From assembly GCA_029243025.1 (NCBI GenBank), contig JAQWSU010000018.1:89558-153557 (forward strand): a stretch of 64,000 bases of DNA, written 5' to 3'. Made by a program: the position numbers and the translations under genes. Positions 45,767 through 53,571 of the stretch are shown piece by piece (position 1 is the stretch's first letter; every line of letters starts with the position of its first letter). This DNA is from Pirellulaceae bacterium. GTDB taxonomy: Bacteria > Planctomycetota > Planctomycetia > Pirellulales > Pirellulaceae. The notes under the pieces are model-generated. The model had not been told where the DNA came from. It did no database searches and saw only the letters and a program-made list of their open reading frames with translations.

Positions 45767-46619
45767 ATGTACCTGAACAAGCATCGCTGCGGAACCATCG
45801 TAGTTTTTTCACTGGCGGTTGGTGTGCTGGCAATCGCAGGCTCTCCGGCATCGGCCCAAATCATAGTCGCCTATCAAGATTTCGAGGGGAACACTTTGTC
45901 TCGCGGCATACCTGACGAAGCTACGGCTGTCTCGATGGGCTTCTATAATGATACGACAGGCGTTTACACCATGCCTGGCTTAGGTTTCGATAGTGGCACG
46001 GGCCTGGGCTGGGCTCACTCCACCGACGCGGCCACTCCCGAAGGGGGTTACCAAAGGCAGCGATGCCGGAGACGTCATTGGTGTATTCATGGACAATAGC
46101 AGAGACTATGGGACCTCAAACGGGCTCGCCGGAGCCACCGGGCAAACCGGTAACTTCTATGTCGTCGAGGATTCCGATAGCACCTGGACCGTAGCTTTCG
46201 ATCCCGTCGACGCGACCGGCTTCACCGACTTGTTGCTCAATTTCACCTGGGCCATCGATAATGATGGCGGCGGCAGCACAGCTGGCTCTAACTTCGAAGA
46301 GAGCGATTTCATCGAAGTCACCGTAAACGGGGAATCCGTCTTCAAAGTCGATGGTGCAGGCGATTACGACGTTGGAGACGCGGTTGGCGGTCTTGATGAC
46401 CTCGACGCGCCCTACATCAACGCGTTCACGCCAGAAAATATCGATATCTCGGCATATGATGGCCAGATCCTCAATATTAGCTTCGCCATCGCCAACAATT
46501 CGGCTCCCGAAGACATCGCGTTCGACAATGTCATGGTCACCAGTGTTCCCGAACCCGGATCCCTGACACTGCTTGTGCTTGGCAGCCTGTTGTTGTTTTT
46601 TAGGCGCCAACGCACTTGA
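45767..46619 (+). pseudogene. jelly-roll-like PEP-CTERM paralogue with a one-base G-tract frameshift
   Basis: ATG 45767 with AAGGAG upstream. The first 93 codons (VAYQDFEGNTLSRGIPDEAT, GVYTMPGLGFDSG) closely match the protein at 42546. At 46044-46048 there are five G's where the paralogue has four (42822-42825). The frame shifts and ends after 110 codons. The other frame resumes the match (GVTKGSDAGDVIGVFMDNSR, then DSTWTVAFDPVDATGFTDLL, ILNISFAIANN) and ends with the PEP-CTERM signal SVPEPGSLTLLVLGSLLLFF plus RRQRT at TGA 46617-46619. Without the extra G it would be about 284 residues and lack the dockerin-like repeats of its paralogue. Recently inactivated, phase-variable, or a sequencing error. 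Confidence 0.8.
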
Positions 46620-46939
46620 GTGTTGCGGTCGCCTCTCAACTTGATCCAGCAAAAAGGCCAGGGGTCAGGCATTTTCTATGGCGAGATCGGAAAGAAACTT
46701 TTCCGGCTCGCGACCCTTGGCTCTAGCTGGTTACCTGCGTCGGTCCAAATTTCCGCTCGCAGTTCGACAGATTCATTCGTGCTGGCGGTTGCATCAACCG
46801 ATGCAGATAAGCTGCCGAACCAACTCGCACATTTCTCGAAATTTCGATTCAATTTTGGAGAACTGTGCAGATTTGGTTCGTGTTCCATAACATTAATGAC
46901 GCGAAACGATTGGCGCTAACAATCAACGAGTCAAAACAA
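46620..46939. other. intergenic region, nothing recognised
   Basis: Overlapping short frames on both strands without a recognisable product. It separates the PEP-CTERM cluster from the transposase remnant. Confidence 0.3.
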
Positions 46940-47420
46940 TCAAGAGAGAATTTTTTGAATTCTTCGATCGTAGCCAGTTCGTTCGTTGGTCAATCGCCGC
47001 CACGGCGGCCCGAACATCGTTTTCAGAAAGCCGTGCTTTTCAGCCTTTTTCAATGCTGGTCCATCAATGTTCAATTGATCGGCGACCATTCGAACGAATG
47101 GTTCGCCACAGTGCGTGTTTAGATTGTCTACGACGAACAGCCAGCCTGCTTCTGGGGCGGTTGCGATGCTTTGCTTGATGTGCTTGGCAAAGTCCTCATT
47201 GTTGCGAGTTTCTTCAATCGTTGGGCAGGTCATTTGCCTTTTACCACATGCGAATTGTCCATCACGCAGACCGTACCATACCGTGTATATCGAAACTCTT
47301 CTTTCGCAGTTTGGCCCGTCAGCGGTAGTTTTGTTTCCGCCCGGCGCTGTAAACTCGTTATCTTGTCAACGCAAACTGTATGAGTAGGTGGCATGCTCGC
47401 GAAGTACGATTTGATCATGG
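46940..47420 (-). pseudogene. IS630-family transposase remnant
   Basis: Two overlapping minus frames form one decayed IS630-type DDE transposase. The upper one (47230-47420) holds HTVCVDKITSLQRRAETKLP (Asp block) and EEFRYTRYGTVCVMD. The lower one (46940-47233) holds NNEDFAKHIKQSIATAPEAG and WLFVVDNLNTHCGEPFVRMV, the second catalytic block (VDNLNTH). The C-terminal Glu region is missing. The frame change at about 47231 plus missing ends make it inactive. Confidence 0.7.
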
Positions 47421-47499
47421 CTGTCTCATCGATTTTCCGCAAGCCTGTCAATTTTTTCGTATTCTTATGTTTCGTGTACACGAAAGGAGAGAACTCGCC

Positions 47500-49020
47500 A
47501 TGAAATTCTGGTTCCAACAGTTGATGCTGCTCGTATTAGTCGCGCTGGCGTGTGCCGATTCCCCCTCGCGACTCATGGCCGAGTCTCAGCAGGCGAGCGG
47601 ATACGTCTACGATGATCAAAATGCCAACGGCACACGCGACGCAAACGAACCGGGGTTGCCGCAAGTGCGCGTCTCGAATGGTCGAACGGTGGTCGAGACG
47701 GACCCAACAGGCCGCTATCAGCTACCTGTGGACAACGACACCATTGTGTTCGTAATCAAACCTCGCGGATGGATGGTCCCAACTGACAAGAACCAAGTTC
47801 CGCGATTTTATTTCATCCACAAGCCAAATGGATCACCGCAGGGGCTTGCGTATCCAGGCGTGAAACCGACCGGACCCTTGCCTTCTGCGATCGATTTCCC
47901 CTTGATCAAGCAAGACGAACCCGATTGTTTCAAAGTCGTCGCGTTTGGTGATCCGCAACCGAACAACCTGCAAGACATTTATCACTTATCACACGACATC
48001 GTCCCTGAGCTGATTGGAACGGACGCAGCCTTCGGAATCTGTCTTGGCGATGTAATGGCAGATTTGCTCGATCTTTTTCCTGCTTACAATGAAGTCATGA
48101 GCCAAATTGACATTCCGCTTTACAACACAATTGGAAACCACGACATCAATTTCGACGTTTCCGACGATAAGCATTCGGATGAAACTTGGGAGCGCACCTT
48201 TGGACCGCCCACTTTCAGTTTTGACTGGGGCCCCGTCCACTTCATTGTCACCGACAATGTCTACTACCGTGGCGATCGCGGATACCACGGCGAATTCACC
48301 GAACAGGTCCTTACATTTATCGAGAACGATCTGCGATTTGTGTCGTCGGACCAGCTGGTCGTGGTGACAATGCACATCCCGCTAACAGCCTCCAATCACG
48401 ACTCACTTCTGAACTTATTGAAGGGACGACCTGCGGTTTCGCTCTCTGGTCACACACACGACATCGAGCACAAATTCATCCCCATGGATCAAAAAGGCAA
48501 TACACATCATCACGTGATTAATGGGGCGCTGTCCGGAATCCATTGGCTCGGAGATCCGGACGAATATGGGATTCCGCATGCCATGACGCACTGTGGATCG
48601 CCCAACGGGTACACGGTCATTACATTTAACGGCAACAAGTACAAGATGCAGTTCAAAGCCCCACGCCGGCCAGACAGTGACCAAATGCACATCTATACAC
48701 CTTCGGAAATTTCCGTAAAGGAATCGAACAAGCCAGAAGTGCTGGTTAACGTCTATTTTGGTTCCGCCAAAAGCAAGACCGAAATGCGTTTGGACGACGG
48801 ACCTTGGCGCAAACTGAAACGCGAACGGCGTGAAGATCCTTATCTGGCCAATGTCATCACAGTAGGCCATCCCTTGTCACAGGTCACACATATGTGGGTG
48901 GGAGATCTGCCGTCCGAATTGGCACTGGGTGGTCATACCATCCATGTGCGAACGACAGACATGTTTGGCCAAACCTTTACCGCCGCCCGCGTGCTACGAG
49001 TAACGGACGAAGACAAGTAA
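47500..49020 (+). CDS. secreted calcineurin-like phosphoesterase with an N-terminal beta domain
   Basis: 506 residues from the ATG at 47500 (AAAGGAG 11 nt upstream, signal peptide MKFWFQQLMLLVLVALACAD). The frame is open further up, but those codons overlap the transposase remnant. Residues 35-125 form an SdrD-B/carboxypeptidase-like beta domain (GYVYDDQNANGTRDANEPGL). The phosphoesterase follows: FKVVAFGDPQ (D-x-Q), GICLGDVMADL, NTIGNHDIN, VTMHIPL and VSLSGHTHDIEH. A C-terminal domain (residues 390-500) completes the arrangement of calcineurin-like N/C-domain proteins that act on extracytoplasmic phosphate esters. No PEP-CTERM tail is present, so it is probably periplasmic or soluble outside. 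Confidence 0.88.
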   Translation: MKFWFQQLMLLVLVALACADSPSRLMAESQQASGYVYDDQNANGTRDANEPGLPQVRVSNGRTVVETDPTGRYQLPVDNDTIVFVIKPRGWMVPTDKNQVPRFYFIHKPNGSPQGLAYPGVKPTGPLPSAIDFPLIKQDEPDCFKVVAFGDPQPNNLQDIYHLSHDIVPELIGTDAAFGICLGDVMADLLDLFPAYNEVMSQIDIPLYNTIGNHDINFDVSDDKHSDETWERTFGPPTFSFDWGPVHFIVTDNVYYRGDRGYHGEFTEQVLTFIENDLRFVSSDQLVVVTMHIPLTASNHDSLLNLLKGRPAVSLSGHTHDIEHKFIPMDQKGNTHHHVINGALSGIHWLGDPDEYGIPHAMTHCGSPNGYTVITFNGNKYKMQFKAPRRPDSDQMHIYTPSEISVKESNKPEVLVNVYFGSAKSKTEMRLDDGPWRKLKRERREDPYLANVITVGHPLSQVTHMWVGDLPSELALGGHTIHVRTTDMFGQTFTAARVLRVTDEDK

Positions 49021-49306
49021 CGTCTGGTGTTATGCTTTTAGGGAACGAGACGCAATGAGAACGGATTGCCAGCGAGTCGCAGCTGATGGGTAATCATCCC
49101 CGCAAATCCAAGGGTACGAACAAACCGTTTGCGAAGGCAAAGGAAAACGATGGGGTAGCATCCCACCATGGATTGACGAAACTTAAAGGCACCCCATCGC
49201 GATTGCCACCGAACAGTGCCTCAGACCCATTTCTGAAAACCCTGAACCATGAACAAAGCGACACAGTCCAAGCATGCTGTGCACAGCATTTGACAGAAAG
49301 AAGCAC
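49021..49306. other. intergenic region, nothing recognised
   Basis: A plus frame of about 165 codons (49086-49583) overlaps this stretch but has no recognisable content and is preceded by no ribosome-binding site. Confidence 0.3.
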
Positions 49307-49776
49307 ATGCCATCTTCAACCTATTTTTCCTTTTGGCCAGTTGCTTCTACAGTTGCCGGCACTCATTTCCTGCCTGCAACCAGTGAAGACATCGGCAATG
49401 CGGCAAATCTCGGTATCATGGAGATCAACCTCCAAGATGCTCTTCATTTCAAATGGGGTTTTCAAGGTGCGGCGGGGAAAGCAGGTGCTCCTAATCAAGC
49501 AGGCATTGGCAAGTTTTTTTCCTTTCAGTTGGAGCAAACGGCGCACCGTTCGTCGATGCGCGAACCAATGCCAACTTTGCTGATTTCGAGGACGCCTATG
49601 ACTTCACATCGATGTCAGGTAAGCGAATGAGTCCAACGTTCGCTGACGTTTCTAACTTGCCCTTTCGGCGTTCTTGGGTTGTCAAATCGTCGAAAATTTT
49701 GATCGCAGCCCAGCGGACCATGCGGGTCGCACCCGGGGTTGGCCGTAGTTTGTTATTCACTGACCGCAGGAGATAA
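49307..49776 (+). pseudogene. unrecognised protein remnant split at a T7 tract
   Basis: From the ATG at 49307 the frame gives a protein-like stretch: THFLPATSEDIGNAANLGIM, INLQDALHFKWGFQGAAGKA and GAPNQAGIGKF. At a run of seven T's (49514-49520) the sense moves to another frame reading VGANGAPFVDARTNANFADF, EDAYDFTSMSG and on to a TAA at 49774-49776. The two halves look like one extracellular beta-type protein interrupted by a one-base change. No family was recognised, so this is tentative. Confidence 0.35.
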
Positions 49777-49785
49777 GGAGCAGAC

Positions 49786-51225
49786 GTGGACCTGGATCAA
49801 TGGGTAGATGATGCATTGGGGCCGATCGCAGAGAGACTTGCCGCGGTCGTCTTCTTTGCGTTGGAAATCGGCGGCGCCCGCGTACCCCTAATCGTACTCT
49901 GGCTCATCGCAGCCGGTCTTTTCTTTACGTTCTATCTGGGTGGCATCAATTTCCGCGGCTTCGCCGAGGGGTTGCGGATCGTCGGAGGCAAGGGAAAGCA
50001 AGATACGCAAAAAGGTGAAATAAGTCCCTATGCAGCACTATCGACCGCGATCTCGGGTACAGTTGGCATCGGTAATATCGGCGGTGTAGCCATCGCGCTC
50101 TCGGTGGGCGGTCCCGGGGCGACCTTTTGGATGATCGTCGCTGGCTTGCTGGGGATGGCCACGAAATGCGCGGAGTGCGTGCTCAGCGTGCGTTACCGTT
50201 CCGAAAACGAAGACGGCAGCGTTTCGGGCGGGCCCATGTATTCGCTTTCACGCGGTCTGGCTCTTCGTGGCTACCACGGTCTGGGACGGGGACTGGGCAG
50301 TTTCTACGCCCTGGCGATGGTCTTCGGCTGCCTGGGGATCGGCAATATGTTTCAGTCCAACCAAGCCTATCAGCAATTTGTCGTCGTGACCGGAGGAGAT
50401 GCGAGCTTCTTCGAAGACCAAGCGGGACTTTTCGGAATCCTGCTGGCACTCGCGGTGGCACTGGTGATTCTGGGAGGCATCCGAAGCATTGCTCGCGTCG
50501 CCGAACGTCTGGTCCCGGCGATGGCCGCACTCTATCTATTGGGCGGCCTCGCGATCATCGCTCTCAATGCGCCCGCCCTACCGGGAGCGTTAGCCGCCAT
50601 CGTGCGCGGCGCCTTCTCTCCCGAAGGCATCAGCGGCGGTGTGGTAGGTGCGATGATCATCGGTTTCCAACGCGCCGCCTTCTCCAACGAAGCGGGGCTC
50701 GGCTCGGCGGCGATCGCCCACTCCGCAGTGCGCACCCACCATCCAGCGACCGAAGGCTTGGTCGCCCTACTCGAACCGTTCATCGACACCGTGGTGATCT
50801 GTACCGTCACGGCCCTAGTAATCTTGACCACGATCTACGAACCTGGACTGGCAGACCGCGGTCTAGAAGGAGTCGAAATCACATCGGCCGCCTTCGGAAG
50901 CACGATCACTGGATCGCCGCTTGTCGTCGCGATCGCCGCATTGCTTTTCGCCTTCACGACGATAATCAGTTGGTCTTATTACGGTCTCAAGGGATGGACC
51001 TATCTCGTTGGCGAGCATCCCGTCGCGGTACGTGGCTTTCAAATCGTCTTCTGTTTCTTTATCGTGTTGGGCTGCCTGCTCGAACTCGATGCGGTCCTGA
51101 GCCTCTCCGATACACTGATCTTCATCGTAGCGCTGCCTAACGTCATCGGTCTCTACATCATGGCACCCGAAATACGTGCTTTGCTCGAGGAGTACCTCAG
51201 CCAAAACACCCCCCCCTCCTCCTAA
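49786..51225 (+). CDS. sodium:alanine/glycine symporter (AGCS family)
   Basis: 479 residues from a GTG with AAGGAG 7 nt upstream. About ten membrane helices. Family signatures are clear: FRGFAEGLRIVGGK, then SPYAALSTAISGTVGIGNIG and GVAIALSVGGPGATFWM (the region lining the substrate and Na+ site), GMATKCAECVLSVRYR, and AFSNEAGLGSAAIAHSAV. AGCS carriers import alanine or glycine with Na+ across the inner membrane, which fits a marine bacterium. It has no operon partner on the same strand before the ABM gene 340 bp downstream. Confidence 0.93.
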   Translation: MDLDQWVDDALGPIAERLAAVVFFALEIGGARVPLIVLWLIAAGLFFTFYLGGINFRGFAEGLRIVGGKGKQDTQKGEISPYAALSTAISGTVGIGNIGGVAIALSVGGPGATFWMIVAGLLGMATKCAECVLSVRYRSENEDGSVSGGPMYSLSRGLALRGYHGLGRGLGSFYALAMVFGCLGIGNMFQSNQAYQQFVVVTGGDASFFEDQAGLFGILLALAVALVILGGIRSIARVAERLVPAMAALYLLGGLAIIALNAPALPGALAAIVRGAFSPEGISGGVVGAMIIGFQRAAFSNEAGLGSAAIAHSAVRTHHPATEGLVALLEPFIDTVVICTVTALVILTTIYEPGLADRGLEGVEITSAAFGSTITGSPLVVAIAALLFAFTTIISWSYYGLKGWTYLVGEHPVAVRGFQIVFCFFIVLGCLLELDAVLSLSDTLIFIVALPNVIGLYIMAPEIRALLEEYLSQNTPPSS

Positions 51226-51565
51226 TCCGGTCCGACCTACAAGTATTCGGCGGCCGAGTTTGCAATCTTGATATTGAGAATCTATGCTACTTCGATCTCA
51301 GCTTGGGCAAAGAGTGAGTTTCTTGAGACTGGACCACGTGACGGCCCTCCCTTTTGCATCAAGGCGATAACTCCTTTGAGATTCTTTTGGCGCGACCATC
51401 GATACCCAAGAACGATCACGAAATCATCGAGATAAGCGGAGACGAAAAGACGATTCGCCAAGTAGCGAAGCAGGAGCATCTAGTACCGCCGTTGATTAAA
51501 GTGAAACCGCTCCGTCTTCAGTAGATCAACGGATTCATTTCCCACAAGAGAAAGAGAAATAGGAT
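51226..51565. other. intergenic region, nothing recognised
   Basis: A 65-codon minus frame (51282-51479) has no recognisable domain. The last bases, GAGAAAGAGAAATAGGAT, precede the ATG at 51566 and act as a weak ribosome-binding site. Confidence 0.35.
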
Positions 51566-51931
51566 ATGTCTAACTATATTCGAACTGATGTGGAGATTTC
51601 CATCAAGGAAGGAATGCTTGATGATTTCAAAGCGTTAATCAACAAAATGATCCAAAATACCGATGCGAAAGAACCCAACGCATTGGTCTATGAATGGTAT
51701 ATCAGCGAAGATGGTCGCGAGTGTCACTTGCTTGAAACTTTCAAGGACTCGGATGCATTCATCGTCCACCTGAAAAACGTGAGTGACTTTCTTGGACCGC
51801 TTTGGGACTTGTCGACCCTGACCGGATTCAAAACATTCGGCAATCCATCCGCCGAGCTACAACAAGCTCTCGCTTCGTTCCCGGAACCCATTCAGTATTT
51901 CCCGCACTCCAATGGCCTGACTCGCGACTGA
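51566..51931 (+). CDS. ABM-domain (antibiotic biosynthesis monooxygenase-like) protein
   Basis: 121 residues with the alpha-beta dimeric ferredoxin-like pattern of ABM proteins: a first strand IRTDVEISIKEGMLDDFKAL, then ALVYEWYISEDGRECHLLET and FKDSDAFIVHLKNVSDFLGP. The family includes small quinol or haem monooxygenases and stress proteins, usually cytosolic dimers of about 100 residues. The 20-residue C-terminal extension is modestly long. No cofactor residue can be assigned. The gene is on its own, with the YkvI-like transporter gene convergent to it. Confidence 0.8.
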   Translation: MSNYIRTDVEISIKEGMLDDFKALINKMIQNTDAKEPNALVYEWYISEDGRECHLLETFKDSDAFIVHLKNVSDFLGPLWDLSTLTGFKTFGNPSAELQQALASFPEPIQYFPHSNGLTRD

Positions 51932-51958
51932 GAAAAATGGACCGATCGCTGGCTCATC

Positions 51959-52080
51959 AATCGCGGTGGGTAGCTGGCATCAATTAAATGATGGGAATTG
52001 ATGCCACTTGGATTGGCTCAGGCAGTTTAGCTGTCCTGCCTGGCTTGCGGCAAAATCGGCTCCCGTCCCCTTTCCTGCTT
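51959..52080. repeat. direct repeat flanking the YkvI-like gene, copy 1
   Basis: A block of about 122 bp that includes the last codons of the YkvI-like gene. It matches 53347-53469 in the same orientation, with identical stretches such as CAAAATCGGCTCCCGTCCCC. Confidence 0.8.
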
Positions 52081-53202
52081 TTCGAAGAAGATCCGTTTGA
52101 CGCCAACCGTCAGCAGGGGAATTGCCAGTAGCACGATAAATCCCCAGGCCAGGGCGCCATAGCCTTGAGCGACCAATGCGACGATACCGAAATTTGCCAA
52201 AAGGGTTGCCAAAAGAAGAATGCTGACGGACAAGGCAGCACGGTGCCACGGGAGGAACTTGCCAGATTTAGGACGCAAACGAACGGGTAGGTCTCCGATA
52301 TTCTGCTCGATGCGGTCGATCAGGCCATGGATGGATCCCACAGCCGTTTCCAGCAATGTCCAACCGGCGACAATCCCAAAGGCAAAAATCCAGTAATCCG
52401 AAAACCGGCCCGCGGCTGCTTCCAGCATCGGTAACCAGGGAACATCCGCATCGATGACCGCCTTGTCAGGCCAGAACCTCATCAAGCACAAAAATGTGAG
52501 AGCCAAAGGAACGGTCATGAGGAGTCCGGCAAACAGGCCCGACAACATGGTTTGTCGCCGACTACGTTGCCGATAAAGGCAGAACAGAACAAGGGGAAAG
52601 ACTCCGACGTTGTAGCCCACATATTGGATTGCTGACACGACGATGGTTCCCATGCTGCTCGGCTCGACCTCGGCTGTCGTTGCTGAGTCACCGGCACCAC
52701 TCAACAGGATGAGCGCGGAATAGGAGATATATGCCAAGTAGAGAATGACACTGCCGAAGGTCTTGAAACGCTCGATGAATTGCGTACCCTTCCAAGCCAG
52801 CAGTCCGACGGCAACAAAAACGATACCCAGCCCGACGGCATAGGGTAAGCCGGTCGTGCTTTCCAACACACTGCCCATTCCCGCCGACATGACCGCAATG
52901 GTCAACAGCATGGCGACCAGGATCAGCAAGTCGAACAGGGGCCACAACGGCCCAATTAGTAATCGAATCCAACTTTTGTAGTCGTATGCTTTGCCAATCC
53001 TTGCAAGTTCAAAGGCAAGCGCGGAAAGACCACAGAACAAGACCAGAATAATGACGACGCCGACCCAAGCTCGGGGACCGAATCTTCCTGTGTATTGAAC
53101 GATTTCACGGCCCGTCGAGTAGCCTCCGCCAATAATCATGGATTGAGCCACAATGGCTGGCAACAGCAGAGATTCGAAACGATTGTAATCAGAGGATTGC
53201 AT
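52027..53202 (-). CDS. YkvI-like membrane transporter (LeuT fold)
   Basis: 391 residues and about ten hydrophobic helices, ATG 53202. The N-terminus LLLPAIVAQSMIIGGGYSTG, with its glycine-rich break in the first helix, followed by REIVQYTGRFGPRAW, is typical of COG3949/YkvI proteins. These are uncharacterised members of the APC/LeuT-fold transporters and probably amino-acid or cation-coupled carriers. A short, basic C-terminal tail (KQERGREPILPQARQ) is duplicated as a remnant upstream of the gene (53347-53469). Substrate unknown. Confidence 0.85.
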   Translation of the reverse strand: MQSSDYNRFESLLLPAIVAQSMIIGGGYSTGREIVQYTGRFGPRAWVGVVIILVLFCGLSALAFELARIGKAYDYKSWIRLLIGPLWPLFDLLILVAMLLTIAVMSAGMGSVLESTTGLPYAVGLGIVFVAVGLLAWKGTQFIERFKTFGSVILYLAYISYSALILLSGAGDSATTAEVEPSSMGTIVVSAIQYVGYNVGVFPLVLFCLYRQRSRRQTMLSGLFAGLLMTVPLALTFLCLMRFWPDKAVIDADVPWLPMLEAAAGRFSDYWIFAFGIVAGWTLLETAVGSIHGLIDRIEQNIGDLPVRLRPKSGKFLPWHRAALSVSILLLATLLANFGIVALVAQGYGALAWGFIVLLAIPLLTVGVKRIFFEKQERGREPILPQARQDS

Positions 53203-53571
53203 GGACGGTTAAGAGCTTGCGAACTGGCTGGACCTTGCCAATGAGTGCCAAAATCCTACCAGTTGGCGACGGTGCCATCAACGCAGTTGAACAAGCGCTG
53301 TGGTTCGAGCACAAGCGGATTAGAAGCAACGAATAGTCGACTCGTAAATCGCGGTCGGTCGCTGGCGTCAATGAAATGATGCGAACCGTTGCTAACCGGA
53401 CTGGCTCAGGGAGTTTAGCGATCCTGCCTCGCATGCGACAAAATCGGCTCCCGTCCCCTTTTCTCGCTTCAAGCCACCCGTCCTTCCAATCTGCTGTCTA
53501 TTGAATCCGTTCTGTTGGGAAGTTAGCATCAGACCCTCGCCCTTTGAATTACTGGGTCTCCAGGGATTGCC
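53203..53571. other. intergenic region with duplicated transporter end
   Basis: Apart from the direct repeat (53347-53469) nothing is recognised. It contains the promoters of the divergent transporter and LRR genes. There is no strong Shine-Dalgarno before the ATG at 53572. Confidence 0.4.
53347..53469. repeat. direct repeat flanking the YkvI-like gene, copy 2
   Basis: Matches 51959-52080. On the minus strand it still encodes EKRGREPILSHARQDR and a stop, the end of a YkvI-like protein, so it is the relic of a tandem second copy. A shorter related stretch (GCGAAAAAATCAGCTCCCAT) occurs at 56439-56458. Confidence 0.8.

Noticed and set aside
50127-51140. 337-codon plus-strand frame
   Set aside because: Out-of-frame shadow inside the AGCS symporter, extremely Arg-rich.
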